Positions 11,196 to 19,209 of a stretch of 64,000 bases of DNA are shown here, piece by piece (within the stretch, counting starts at the first letter, position 1; the number at the start of each line of letters is the position of its first letter). The notes under the pieces were generated by a model. It made no database searches and was not told where the DNA came from. It saw only the letters and a list, made by a program, of their open reading frames with translations. The translations under genes were made by a program, and so were the position numbers. The stretch lies in NCBI GenBank assembly GCA_964560875.1, contig CAZLMW010000019.1, positions 1 through 64,000 of the forward strand. The letters are read 5' to 3'. Source of the stretch: CAZLMW01 sp964560875 (GTDB taxonomy: Bacteria; Myxococcota_A; UBA9042).

Positions 11196-11838
11196 GGCGG
11201 CTCCACGCGAAGAACTTGGTTGCTCAGGGTGGCGCGATCTTGCCACATTGTGGCTCGTTCCGTCCGTGTGTTTGGGCGCGACGGGTATCGAAGGCACCTG
11301 GGTCAACAAGGGCGGCACGCTCTTCCACGTCTCCCCACAGATCCCCGCGTCGGTCGGCGATCGCTGCAACCCCAAGCTCACCGGCGCTCACGTCGTGTTG
11401 CGGCGCCCCGCCAAAGGCAACTGGATGTACGACAACGTCGTCGCCACCCTCGGCCGCACAGGCGTGACGATGCAGGTCCAGAGCAAAGGCAACCAACCGA
11501 AGACCTGGAAACTCATCGCACCGTGGGGAGCGGCCAACGCCAAGCCGGCGCCGCGGTCCAACACACCCTCCATGGCCGGTGTGTGGCGACCGGCCAACGG
11601 CGGCGCAACCCTGCAGATTCCGGCGGGCGACAAGGCGGAATTCGACGTCGTGCTCACTTCGCCCGACGGCCGCACAACGAGCCGACTGCGCGGCCAATGG
11701 ACCATCAACCTCGTCGGCACCCAGCTGCAGTTCGCCTACGGCAAACAAACCGTCATCGCGACCTGGTCGGCGCGCAACGCCAACTTCCTGCAGGTGCGCG
11801 CCGATTGCGGCCCGTCAGTCACCTACAGGCGGCAGTAA
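11194..11838 (+). CDS. hypothetical protein, possibly exported
   Basis: Reads as 214 aa from ATG 11194, but this ATG overlaps the ATG of the divergent kinase-cyclase gene by two bases (CATG) and has no visible Shine-Dalgarno. A TTG at 11248 would give a 196-aa product beginning with a short hydrophobic stretch (WLVPSVCLGATG). The body contains two similar units of the pattern G-x-W-x-x-x-G-G-x-x-L (GTWVNKGGTLFHV near 35 and GVWRPANGGATLQI near 129), each followed by beta-rich sequence, suggesting a duplicated small beta domain. No family is recognised. It is convergent with the acyltransferase downstream (34-bp gap). Confidence 0.6.
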   Translation: MAAPREELGCSGWRDLATLWLVPSVCLGATGIEGTWVNKGGTLFHVSPQIPASVGDRCNPKLTGAHVVLRRPAKGNWMYDNVVATLGRTGVTMQVQSKGNQPKTWKLIAPWGAANAKPAPRSNTPSMAGVWRPANGGATLQIPAGDKAEFDVVLTSPDGRTTSRLRGQWTINLVGTQLQFAYGKQTVIATWSARNANFLQVRADCGPSVTYRRQ

Positions 11839-11872
11839 AGGGTGCTGTCGGACGGCTCACGAGGCCTTTTCT

Positions 11873-12730
11873 TCAGCGCACGACCGGGTTGTCTGCGCGC
11901 TGAGCCCGATCCTTGTCGGCGAGCTCCTTGATCCGCGCCATCACGACATCGGTGATCAGCCGGGCATCGCCCATCGCCTGCAATTCGCCCGCCGTAAACG
12001 TCTCAGCGACCCACATCCGGACCGGCTCGCCGCGCTCTCCGGGTTTGTTGAAGTTGCGCCTGCACTGCGCGAAGAAGTCGTTGCCGAGCCCGAGGATGAA
12101 AAACGGCAGGACGACCGTGTCGGGATGAACCGCCTGGACCATCCGCCCGAGGCCGGGTTTGGTCGCCTGCAGCTCCCACGGGTCCGGACCCTTGCCGCGC
12201 GTGCCCTCCGGATGGATGCCGATCACGTTGCCGGGCCGCAGAACGCACGCCAGCTGCTTGAGCGCGAGCGGGTTGAGGTCGCGTCGCTCGCCCTTGAAGA
12301 TCGGCGGCCACATCGAGCCACCGCTGAGCGCGAGGTTGGTCACGATGCCGAGCAAGCTGTCGTAAAAGAAGACCTTCCGGACCGGAAAGAACAGCCGCTT
12401 CATCAGCTCGGTGCGCTCGGTCAGCATCGAGCCGAAGATGTACATGTCGAAGAAGGAGCGGTGATTGGACACCAGGATTACACCGCGTGGCGCGTCGATA
12501 TTCAGCACGCGCTCGACGTCATGGAGCTCCCAGAGGTTGCGGGTCGCCCACGCCATCCACATGCGGTTGAACTGCCCCAACGAGCCGTGGATCAGCGACT
12601 TGAGCCAGTGCGTGCCGTTGATGGTCTCCATGATCGGGACGGCGATCTTCTCGACGCCGCGCAGCGATTTGCGGGGTAGCGGGCGCATCTGGTCGAGGTC
12701 GGTGGCCTCGGCGGGAAGAGTCTCGGGCAC
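11873..12730 (-). CDS. PlsC-like 1-acyl-glycerol-3-phosphate acyltransferase
   Basis: Protein of 285 aa in the lysophospholipid acyltransferase superfamily, expected to transfer an acyl group to a lipid acceptor at the inner membrane. It shows the catalytic HX4D motif within SNHRSFFD (about residues 85-92) and the substrate-binding block HPEGTRG (about 165-171), followed by a conserved hydrophobic VLPFFILG segment. Length is close to the usual 240-290 aa. The start is a GTG at 12730 with no strong Shine-Dalgarno; an in-frame ATG at 12688 is an alternative. It diverges from the pseudokinase gene across a 140-bp region. The exact acceptor cannot be told from sequence. Confidence 0.85.
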   Translation of the reverse strand: MPETLPAEATDLDQMRPLPRKSLRGVEKIAVPIMETINGTHWLKSLIHGSLGQFNRMWMAWATRNLWELHDVERVLNIDAPRGVILVSNHRSFFDMYIFGSMLTERTELMKRLFFPVRKVFFYDSLLGIVTNLALSGGSMWPPIFKGERRDLNPLALKQLACVLRPGNVIGIHPEGTRGKGPDPWELQATKPGLGRMVQAVHPDTVVLPFFILGLGNDFFAQCRRNFNKPGERGEPVRMWVAETFTAGELQAMGDARLITDVVMARIKELADKDRAQRADNPVVR

Positions 12731-12870
12731 GCGCTGCGTCTACACGGCGGTTTCAACCACTGCAAGGCCCTGTTCGGACACGCGTTGTCAAAACCGGTCC
12801 GGTTGCCCAAGATCGGCCATCGATCAGCAGCGATCCGGGGTGTCCCGCGCCCGGCTGGCAAGGAGTCAAA

Positions 12871-13848
12871 ATGGCGCTGTTTTGCACCACCTGCGGGGCG
12901 CGTTTGGGCAGCGACGGCGCGTGTCACGCCTGCGGATCCAACAAGGCGCCCTGGGAAGTGGGCACGATCCAGGACTGGCAAGCGGCCAACCGCGCCTTGA
13001 TCCAGGACGTCGCCGGCCGCTTCAAACTTTTCGGGTTGCTCGGCGAGATCGGCGATGGCGCCGTCTACAAGGCCCACGATCTTCGCGACGACGTGCCTGT
13101 GACGGTGGTCTTGATTGTACCCGAGGCGATGGACGACCCGCGCCACGCGTTGCGCCTGCTTGCTGAAGCCGAAGCGGCCGCCGATCCCGTGCACGACAAC
13201 GTTTTGCCGGTCGTTCACTTCGGCGAATCCAAGGACGGCTCGCTCTTCTACATCACGCCGATGATGCAGGACCCGACCTTGCGCACGCTCTTGCTGCGAG
13301 ACCACCATTTCAGCCCGATCGCGGCGGCCCGCATCGGTCTGCAGCTCGCCGCAGTCATCGAAGCCGCCCACAAGCAGGGGCGCGCCTTCGGATCCGTCGT
13401 GCCCGAATCCATCTTCGTCAGCGGCCGCGGCGCCATGTACCGCGCCAAGGTCATGCCGCCGTCGATGGTCGGCCTTCTGCTCGGCGACTACCGTCCCGAC
13501 AATCCCGCTTCGGTGATGCCCATCTACTTCACGCCCGAAGCGCTGCTCGGCGATCCAACCACGCCGGCATCCGATATCTTCAGGCTCGGTGTCTTGCTCT
13601 ACGAGATGATGACGGGCGAGCCTCCTTTCGACGGCACCAAACCCACCCACATCGCGGCCCGTGTCATCTCCCATCCGCCGACCAACCCAACTGACCATGG
13701 CGTGGATTTGGGTCGCTGGGATGGCGCCTCGCAGACCATTGACCGGATGCTTGCCAAGGCACCCAGAGACCGGCCGTCCATCGAAACGGTGTCCAAGTGG
13801 CTCATCGGCCTGATCGAGAAGTGGGAAAGCAGCATGGCGCCGTCGTGA
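12871..13848 (+). CDS. zinc-ribbon protein with degenerate kinase (pseudokinase) domain
   Basis: Protein of 325 aa with a perfect AAGGAG ribosome binding site. The first 22 residues form a zinc ribbon (CTTC then CHAC). The rest has the fold signature of a bacterial Ser/Thr kinase, ending in SDIFRLGVLLYEMMTGEPPFDG as in kinase C-lobes, but the key catalytic residues are absent. The VAIK lysine segment reads VTVVLIV, the HRD loop is replaced by GRAFGSVVPESIFV, and there is no DFG (region AKVMPPSMVG). A catalytically dead, possibly scaffolding or nucleotide-sensing protein is inferred. It is the first gene of a tight same-strand run with a universal-stress protein (15-bp gap) and an ion transporter. 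Confidence 0.85.
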   Translation: MALFCTTCGARLGSDGACHACGSNKAPWEVGTIQDWQAANRALIQDVAGRFKLFGLLGEIGDGAVYKAHDLRDDVPVTVVLIVPEAMDDPRHALRLLAEAEAAADPVHDNVLPVVHFGESKDGSLFYITPMMQDPTLRTLLLRDHHFSPIAAARIGLQLAAVIEAAHKQGRAFGSVVPESIFVSGRGAMYRAKVMPPSMVGLLLGDYRPDNPASVMPIYFTPEALLGDPTTPASDIFRLGVLLYEMMTGEPPFDGTKPTHIAARVISHPPTNPTDHGVDLGRWDGASQTIDRMLAKAPRDRPSIETVSKWLIGLIEKWESSMAPS

Positions 13849-13863
13849 CAGTGGAGGCTCGCC

Positions 13864-14721
13864 ATGCGCCTCGATGAGTTCGAGTCGGTCTTCCGCAGCG
13901 CCCTCAAACCGCGTTATCGGTTCGCGCGACCCGATGTTGAGCGTGTGCTCGTCTTGACCGACCTGTCCGACCAGCGCGCGCCCGCCTTCGACCGCTCCGT
14001 CCGCACGTTGCTCGAACCGCTCGGGGCGCACGGATCTGTCGACTGGCAGTTGCTGTGCGGCGACGCGGTTTCCGATATCGATCACGTCGTGGAGCAGGTG
14101 CGCGGCGCCGATGTGGGCCTCGTCGTGACCCATCGCCATGTGCTGAGCCGGTGGCGCGATACCCCTCACGCGATCGGCAGCGCGCTCGAGGTCCTGACCC
14201 AGCTGCTCGACGTCCCGGTCCTGATGACGCCATCGCCCGATCAACCCGGTTTCTCGGCGCGCTCCGACCGCAGCGCCCAACGCGTGCTCGTCGTCGCCGA
14301 TCACCTCGCGGGCGACCAACGGCTCATCGATTGGGGCCTGCACATCACCCATGACGACGGCACCATCGTCGTCGCCCATGTGGAAGATGAACGGGTCTGT
14401 GAGCGCTACCTCGACGCCATCTCGAAGATCCCGACGCTCGACACCGACATCGCCCGCCGCGAGCTACCGGCCAAGCTTCTCGGCGACGCGAATGCCTGGA
14501 TCATGTCGGTGGTCGAACAGATGCAGGAACACGGCGTAACGGAAACGCTCATCCCGGTGGTCCGCCTCGGCACCCCGCTCGCGGTGTTCATGGACCTGGT
14601 CGCCGAACACACCATCGATCTCGTTGTCGCCCGCGCCAAGGAAAACGGCCAGCACGCCATGGAAGGTACCGCCTTCGCCCTCGCCACCGAGCTGCACGAG
14701 ACCTCCGTGCTGTTGCTCTGA
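13864..14721 (+). CDS. tandem universal stress protein (UspA-like)
   Basis: Protein of 285 aa that reads as two UspA-type alpha/beta units. The first starts at VERVLVLTDLSD (about 26) and the second at AQRVLVVADHL (about 139); each follows the pattern of a beta strand with a conserved Asp and later a D-L-V-V type strand (DLVVARAKENG near 257). Known tandem Usp proteins bind ATP or act in stress resistance; the precise role here is unknown. The start is supported by GGAGG about 9 bases upstream. It lies 15 bp after the pseudokinase and 33 bp before the antiporter, suggesting one transcript. Confidence 0.78.
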   Translation: MRLDEFESVFRSALKPRYRFARPDVERVLVLTDLSDQRAPAFDRSVRTLLEPLGAHGSVDWQLLCGDAVSDIDHVVEQVRGADVGLVVTHRHVLSRWRDTPHAIGSALEVLTQLLDVPVLMTPSPDQPGFSARSDRSAQRVLVVADHLAGDQRLIDWGLHITHDDGTIVVAHVEDERVCERYLDAISKIPTLDTDIARRELPAKLLGDANAWIMSVVEQMQEHGVTETLIPVVRLGTPLAVFMDLVAEHTIDLVVARAKENGQHAMEGTAFALATELHETSVLLL

Positions 14722-14754
14722 AACGGCGACGTAATCGCCCTGCCACCACCTGTC

Positions 14755-16128
14755 ATGCACGAAGCCGCGCCCCTTTCGACCGCTGCCGAGCTCGCCTTCG
14801 CCGGCCTGCTCGTCGCCATGGTCCTCGGCCTGGCGTTCGAAGAGAAGATCCACGCCCGCAAGTCGATGATCACCGGCATCGCCGCTCTCCTGGCGCTGCT
14901 CGGCGGCGCTTTTGCCGAGATCCTGCCCTTTGGCCTCGTAACGCTCCCCGGCGGTCACCAGGTCGAGCTCCCCGTCTACATCCCCGCCATCGACTGGGGC
15001 GTTATCGCCATCATCCTCGGCTCGTCGCTCTTCATCGACGTGGTGTCGCGCTCGGGCATCTTCAGCTGGACGGCCATTCGCCTCACCAAGTTCAGCCGCG
15101 GCGATCCCCTCGTGCTCCTGACGCTGTACGGCACGCTGACGGTCGTCTTCTCGGCGCTGCTCAACAACGTCACGGCGATGATCATCGTCGGCTCGCTGAC
15201 CGTTGTGTCCCTCAAGAAGCTCGATCGCGGCGACCAGCTGCTCGGTTTCCTGCTGGTCGAAGGTCTGCTCACCAATCTCGGTGGGCTGCTCACGCTGATC
15301 AGCTCGGTGCCCAACATCATCCTCGGCCACATGGCGGGCATCCCGTTCGTGAAGTTCTTCCTCGTCGCGGCTCCCTACACCGCGGTCGCAACGGCCGTGA
15401 CGATCCTGATGGGGGCGCGAATCTTCGGCATCGGCCGGCTCAAGACCGACGCAGAGAAGTCCGCCGCCGCGCGGCTCGTGGACTCCTTCGACGAAAACGA
15501 CGGCCTCGGCAGCAAGCGCTTCTTCTTCGTGTCGTGGGCGCTGCTCGCGGCGTTTATCGTGACCATCGCAACGACGAGTTGGCTGCCACATATCAGCGAG
15601 CTCGGGATGGGTTTTGTGGCGATGGCCTTCGCGATCATCGCCATGCTTCGCTTCAAGCACTCGGTCGACCGCAACTACGCCGGGCTCGATTGGGACCTGC
15701 TGTTCTTCTTCATCTTCCTCTTTGTCGTCATCAACGTGATGGAGCACGCCGGCGTCTTGGGGCGCATCGGGGGCGGCATCGGGGCGCTCATCGCGGCCGG
15801 GGACATGGTTGGCGGTGGCGCGCTGCTCTGGTCGGCGTCGATCGCGAGCTCGGTGACCGACAACGTTCCGCTCGCCGCGGTGATGGGCAAGATCCTCGTC
15901 GCGCAGGACATCCCGGGTAGCTCGCACCTGTGGTGGGCCACGATCTTCGGCACCAACCTCGGCGGCAACTTCACGCCGATCGGTTCCGCATCGACCGTGG
16001 TCGCCGTCGCGATCATCCACCGCCAGGGCTTGAAGCTGACCTTCGCGTCCTTTGTCCGGCAGGCCGCGCCGTTCGCCATCGCCCAGCTGGTGCTCGCGAC
16101 CGCTTACGTCCTCGTGTTCCTGCGCTGA
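14755..16128 (+). CDS. NhaD/ArsB/CitM-superfamily ion transporter
   Basis: An integral inner-membrane protein of 457 aa with about 11-12 hydrophobic segments. It resembles the ion transporter superfamily that includes NhaD Na+/H+ antiporters, with VFSALLNNVTAMIIVGSL in the first half and a mirrored SIASSVTDNVPLAAVMG plus GTNLGGNFTPIGSAS in the second half. These paired loops with conserved Asn and Thr are the expected re-entrant motifs. The substrate is uncertain; Na+/H+ exchange is the best guess. It has no clear Shine-Dalgarno. It is the third gene of the pseudokinase-Usp-transporter run, so the two upstream proteins may regulate or sense ion stress (inference). Confidence 0.85.
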   Translation: MHEAAPLSTAAELAFAGLLVAMVLGLAFEEKIHARKSMITGIAALLALLGGAFAEILPFGLVTLPGGHQVELPVYIPAIDWGVIAIILGSSLFIDVVSRSGIFSWTAIRLTKFSRGDPLVLLTLYGTLTVVFSALLNNVTAMIIVGSLTVVSLKKLDRGDQLLGFLLVEGLLTNLGGLLTLISSVPNIILGHMAGIPFVKFFLVAAPYTAVATAVTILMGARIFGIGRLKTDAEKSAAARLVDSFDENDGLGSKRFFFVSWALLAAFIVTIATTSWLPHISELGMGFVAMAFAIIAMLRFKHSVDRNYAGLDWDLLFFFIFLFVVINVMEHAGVLGRIGGGIGALIAAGDMVGGGALLWSASIASSVTDNVPLAAVMGKILVAQDIPGSSHLWWATIFGTNLGGNFTPIGSASTVVAVAIIHRQGLKLTFASFVRQAAPFAIAQLVLATAYVLVFLR

Positions 16129-16190
16129 CGTTCGCCCTCAGAACCGCCGTTCGCCCTCAGTCAGAACCGCATACAACCGCATAGAACCGC

Positions 16191-18545
16191 TTAGAAAGCT
16201 TTTCCGGCAAAGAGCATCAGCTTGTAGGGGACGTCGCTACCCGGTGCCGTCTTGTGGCGGACCCGCACGACCAGCCGCGGATTCTGTTCGCCTGCGAGCG
16301 CTTTGACGGTGTACTTCGGCGTCGAGAATTGTGGATCGTTGCCGCCTGCCGCCGGCCCCACGACACCGCACGTCTCCTTGCCGAATTTGGTCGGCGGGTC
16401 GCCGGTAAGGTCGTTGATACTGCTGTACCAGTGCAGCTGGATGCATAGCTGGGCCATCACCGGGCCAGGACAATCACCGCTGCCGCCCGCCCGTGCCGCC
16501 GCGCCGCCCTGGACCTTCGAGATCACACCTTTGACCGGCAGCGTGTACCAGTCGACGTCGCCTTTCTTGAGGGTCAGCTTGTCGAGCGTGATCTTGCCGC
16601 CAAACCCCGAGATGTTGCCTTTCGCCACGAACTTGTTGTTGGGCTCGTGCAGGTCCGGAAAGCACGTCGGATCGACGACGGCGCCGCCCCAAATCTGCGC
16701 GTAGGCCTTGTTGACGAAGGCGATCGCGACCAGCAACCCCTGCCGCGCCATCTCCATGCCGTCGATATCCAGGTTGGGGTTGGCGGTGTTGTTTGTGACG
16801 TAGCCGTTGAAGCCCTTCACCACGCCGAGCGCGCAGCCGATGATGTGACCCATCCCCTTGACCTTCCAGCCGCCGGTCGTCTTCTGCAGCTTGATGGTGT
16901 TCTTGATGATCTTCTGCTTGTCGGTGAACGACGCCTTCCACAGGTTCTTGTAGGAGAAGCCGTTGACGATGATGTTGACGTTCACGCCCTCCTTTTGGAC
17001 GTCCTCGGCGATGCTGCCGACCGACTCGATCATCTTGTCGTAGAGCAGCCCCTGGCCGACCTGCTTGATGCTGGTGCCGGAGTACGGGATGAACATGTCC
17101 TCGTGCGCCAGCGGCTTGAAGTAGGTCAGCAGCCGGTGCATCCCGCGGATCATGGCCTTGGCGTATTTCTTCTTCTTGGGATCGGTCGGCGCGGCCGTCG
17201 CGAGCTTGTGGTGAAACCAGTTGAGGCGCCACGCGAGCCGCTTGTATTGCTTGACCACAGCGCTGTGTGCCGCGGCGGTGAACGTGCCGTTGGTCTTGCC
17301 CCACGCGATCAACGCGGCGCCTGTGGCTTTTTCGCAGGCCCACCCTTCGAACCAGCCGACGGTCGCGTTGGCCAGCGATACGGTGAACGGCCCGCCCCAG
17401 CTCGGCAGCGACGACGGATCCCATTTGAACCGTAGCCCGCCGATCGCGACGCCGACGACGAACGCGCTCATCTCGCCGACGATGGCGCACGAGTCGGTGT
17501 AGAGCGGGTTGGCGACCAGGCAAGCCTTGGTGACGGCGCCTTTGACGACCGACGAGATCACCCCGAGCAGCATCGTGCGCAGGATCGTCTTGATGGCCAT
17601 GGTGGCGATGGTTCCGATGAGCCCCGCCTTGTCGATCTTGAACGGGTCGCCTTTCTTCGGGTCGAAGGTGTAGACGGCCTTGTCGTCGGTGTTGTCCTCG
17701 CTCTTGATGGTCACCGCGCCGTTGATCAGCTTGCCGCTGTAGAACGCCGACTCGTAGACGCCGCTGGGGTCGGTCACGAGCACCCAGACGTTGTTGGCGT
17801 CTTTGACCCGCACGGTCACCCGCTTTTTCGCGAGCGCCTTGGGCTTGCTGGCGTGGTCGTTGACGGTCTCGACGTCGAACAGGGCCTTGAGCTTGGGCGA
17901 GTAGAAGGTCGCGTGCCCGTCGGCCTTGGAGTCGCGGGTGCCGAGCTCGACGCCGTCCTTGCCGGCGACGAGTTTGTGGATATCGAGCTGTTTGAGCTGC
18001 AGTTCGAGGTACTCGGCCGCCGTCATCGCGTCCGCGGATCCGCCCGCATCGGCTGCGCTACCGGCGTCCGTTTGGCCAGTCGTGTCTGTCGCCGCCGCCG
18101 TGTCCAGCGAACCTGCCGTGTCCGTCGAAACAGCGGTGTCCGTCGAAACAGCGGTGTCCGTCGAAACAGCCGTGTCCGTTGAAACAGCCGTGTCCGTTGA
18201 AACAGCCGTGTCCGTCGCCGAAATCGTGTCCGTCGCCGTCGCCGTGTCCGTCGCGGTCGCGGTTGTGGTGTCCGTCGCTGTCGCAGTGTCGGTCCCTGCC
18301 GCCGTCGCCGCGTCTTTCGTCGTTGGACCCGCGTCGCTCGCCGCCGCCGTGTCCGTCGCGGTCGAGCCGGTGTCCGTTGCCGTGTCGGCGGCCTTTGCCG
18401 TGTCCGTCTTCGTGGTCGCGGGGTCGCCCGACGCGTCGTCGCCGTCGTTCGCGCAGCCGACAACCAGCAGCGCTGCGGCCAGTGTCGCCAAGCTAGCCGT
18501 CCCACAAGACAGCGAGCGCCCGCAAAGCGGTCGTGTTCGGTTCAT
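16191..18545 (-). CDS. large lipoprotein with Thr/Asp/Ala-rich repeat linker
   Basis: Protein of 784 aa with a lipoprotein signal peptide (lipobox LVVGC, Cys31) preceded by GGAGG 6 bases from the ATG. Residues about 35-175 are a low-complexity linker of Ala-Thr-Asp type with five perfect AVSTDT units. The remaining roughly 600 aa look folded, with central hydrophobic helices (about 300-380) and a C-terminal domain resembling bacterial pre-peptidase type beta domains (a stretch near 640 reads DVDWYTLPVKG). No known enzymatic motif was found. Probably anchored to a membrane and exposed to the periplasm or cell surface; function unknown. Confidence 0.82.
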   Translation of the reverse strand: MNRTRPLCGRSLSCGTASLATLAAALLVVGCANDGDDASGDPATTKTDTAKAADTATDTGSTATDTAAASDAGPTTKDAATAAGTDTATATDTTTATATDTATATDTISATDTAVSTDTAVSTDTAVSTDTAVSTDTAVSTDTAGSLDTAAATDTTGQTDAGSAADAGGSADAMTAAEYLELQLKQLDIHKLVAGKDGVELGTRDSKADGHATFYSPKLKALFDVETVNDHASKPKALAKKRVTVRVKDANNVWVLVTDPSGVYESAFYSGKLINGAVTIKSEDNTDDKAVYTFDPKKGDPFKIDKAGLIGTIATMAIKTILRTMLLGVISSVVKGAVTKACLVANPLYTDSCAIVGEMSAFVVGVAIGGLRFKWDPSSLPSWGGPFTVSLANATVGWFEGWACEKATGAALIAWGKTNGTFTAAAHSAVVKQYKRLAWRLNWFHHKLATAAPTDPKKKKYAKAMIRGMHRLLTYFKPLAHEDMFIPYSGTSIKQVGQGLLYDKMIESVGSIAEDVQKEGVNVNIIVNGFSYKNLWKASFTDKQKIIKNTIKLQKTTGGWKVKGMGHIIGCALGVVKGFNGYVTNNTANPNLDIDGMEMARQGLLVAIAFVNKAYAQIWGGAVVDPTCFPDLHEPNNKFVAKGNISGFGGKITLDKLTLKKGDVDWYTLPVKGVISKVQGGAAARAGGSGDCPGPVMAQLCIQLHWYSSINDLTGDPPTKFGKETCGVVGPAAGGNDPQFSTPKYTVKALAGEQNPRLVVRVRHKTAPGSDVPYKLMLFAGKAF
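18118..18207 (-). repeat. five 18-bp tandem repeats encoding AVSTDT
   Basis: On the plus strand the unit is GTGTCCGTCGAAACAGCS, five times in a row with only C/T and G/C changes. It encodes the linker of the lipoprotein. Repeat number could vary between strains by slippage without breaking the frame, since the unit is a multiple of three. Confidence 0.9.
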
Positions 18546-18666
18546 GGATGCCTCCGTGCAGCGAGCCTACCATGCCGTGAGGGTGTGAGTTGCCGTTCGG
18601 GTTCGGGTTCGGGTCGCTCGGACTCGGCCCATCGCTCAGTCAGCGACTTCCAATCGGGCCTGCCGG

Positions 18667-19161
18667 CTACGCCTCTTCTGTGCTTATGCGCACACCGTTT
18701 TGCCTTAGCAGCGCGGCGAACACGCCATCGCCACGGGCGACCTCTCCGTCGATGTGTGTATGCCCGACCCCACAGCTCGGCGACCGGGCTTTCAAGATCG
18801 CCTCGGCAACCGGACCGGCCCGACGGGCTTCAGCATGCGCGCCACCCACGAACGCATCTGTCACGTCCACACCGTCCTCGACGCGGGCTACCGTCGCCTT
18901 TTCGCGCAGCACGGCCGCTCCGTCGCCGCCGCGCAGCTCCGCCGCTGGTCTCGGTGTGCCCAGGCCGCCAGCTTCTTCGGGGCAGACCGGCACAACGACG
19001 ACGCCGTGGTCGCGCAAAGCCTGGACGCGCGCGGTCACACCGGCATGGGACTTGGAGCCGCCGTCGTAGCGACACGGCCGGCCCAGCAAACAGGCCGAAA
19101 CCACGACAGTCGTCGCGTTATCCCGGTTCGCCTTCGTCGCTCGCAGGTCGCCGGATGACAA
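18667..19161 (-). CDS. DUF523 family protein
   Basis: Protein of 164 aa with the family hallmarks of DUF523: VSACLLGRPCRYDGG near the N terminus, VVPVCPEEAGGLGTPRPAAE in the middle and KARSPSCGVG towards the end. Conserved cysteines suggest a metal or cofactor site, but the biochemical role of the family is not established. The TTG at 19159-19161 gives the longest frame; no Shine-Dalgarno supports it, and a start nearer VVVSACLLG is possible. It lies 48 bp downstream of the kelch-like gene on the same strand. Confidence 0.88.
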   Translation of the reverse strand: MSSGDLRATKANRDNATTVVVSACLLGRPCRYDGGSKSHAGVTARVQALRDHGVVVVPVCPEEAGGLGTPRPAAELRGGDGAAVLREKATVARVEDGVDVTDAFVGGAHAEARRAGPVAEAILKARSPSCGVGHTHIDGEVARGDGVFAALLRQNGVRISTEEA

Positions 19162-19209
19162 TGGCTAGCGGTCCGTTCCAGGAGTTTTGATGAGCTGCCG
19201 GCCGAGACA

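Noticed and set aside
16129..16190. Short GAACCGC and TTCGCCCTCAG repeats between convergent genes as a terminator.
   Set aside because: They are direct rather than inverted repeats and no stem followed by a T-tract was found.
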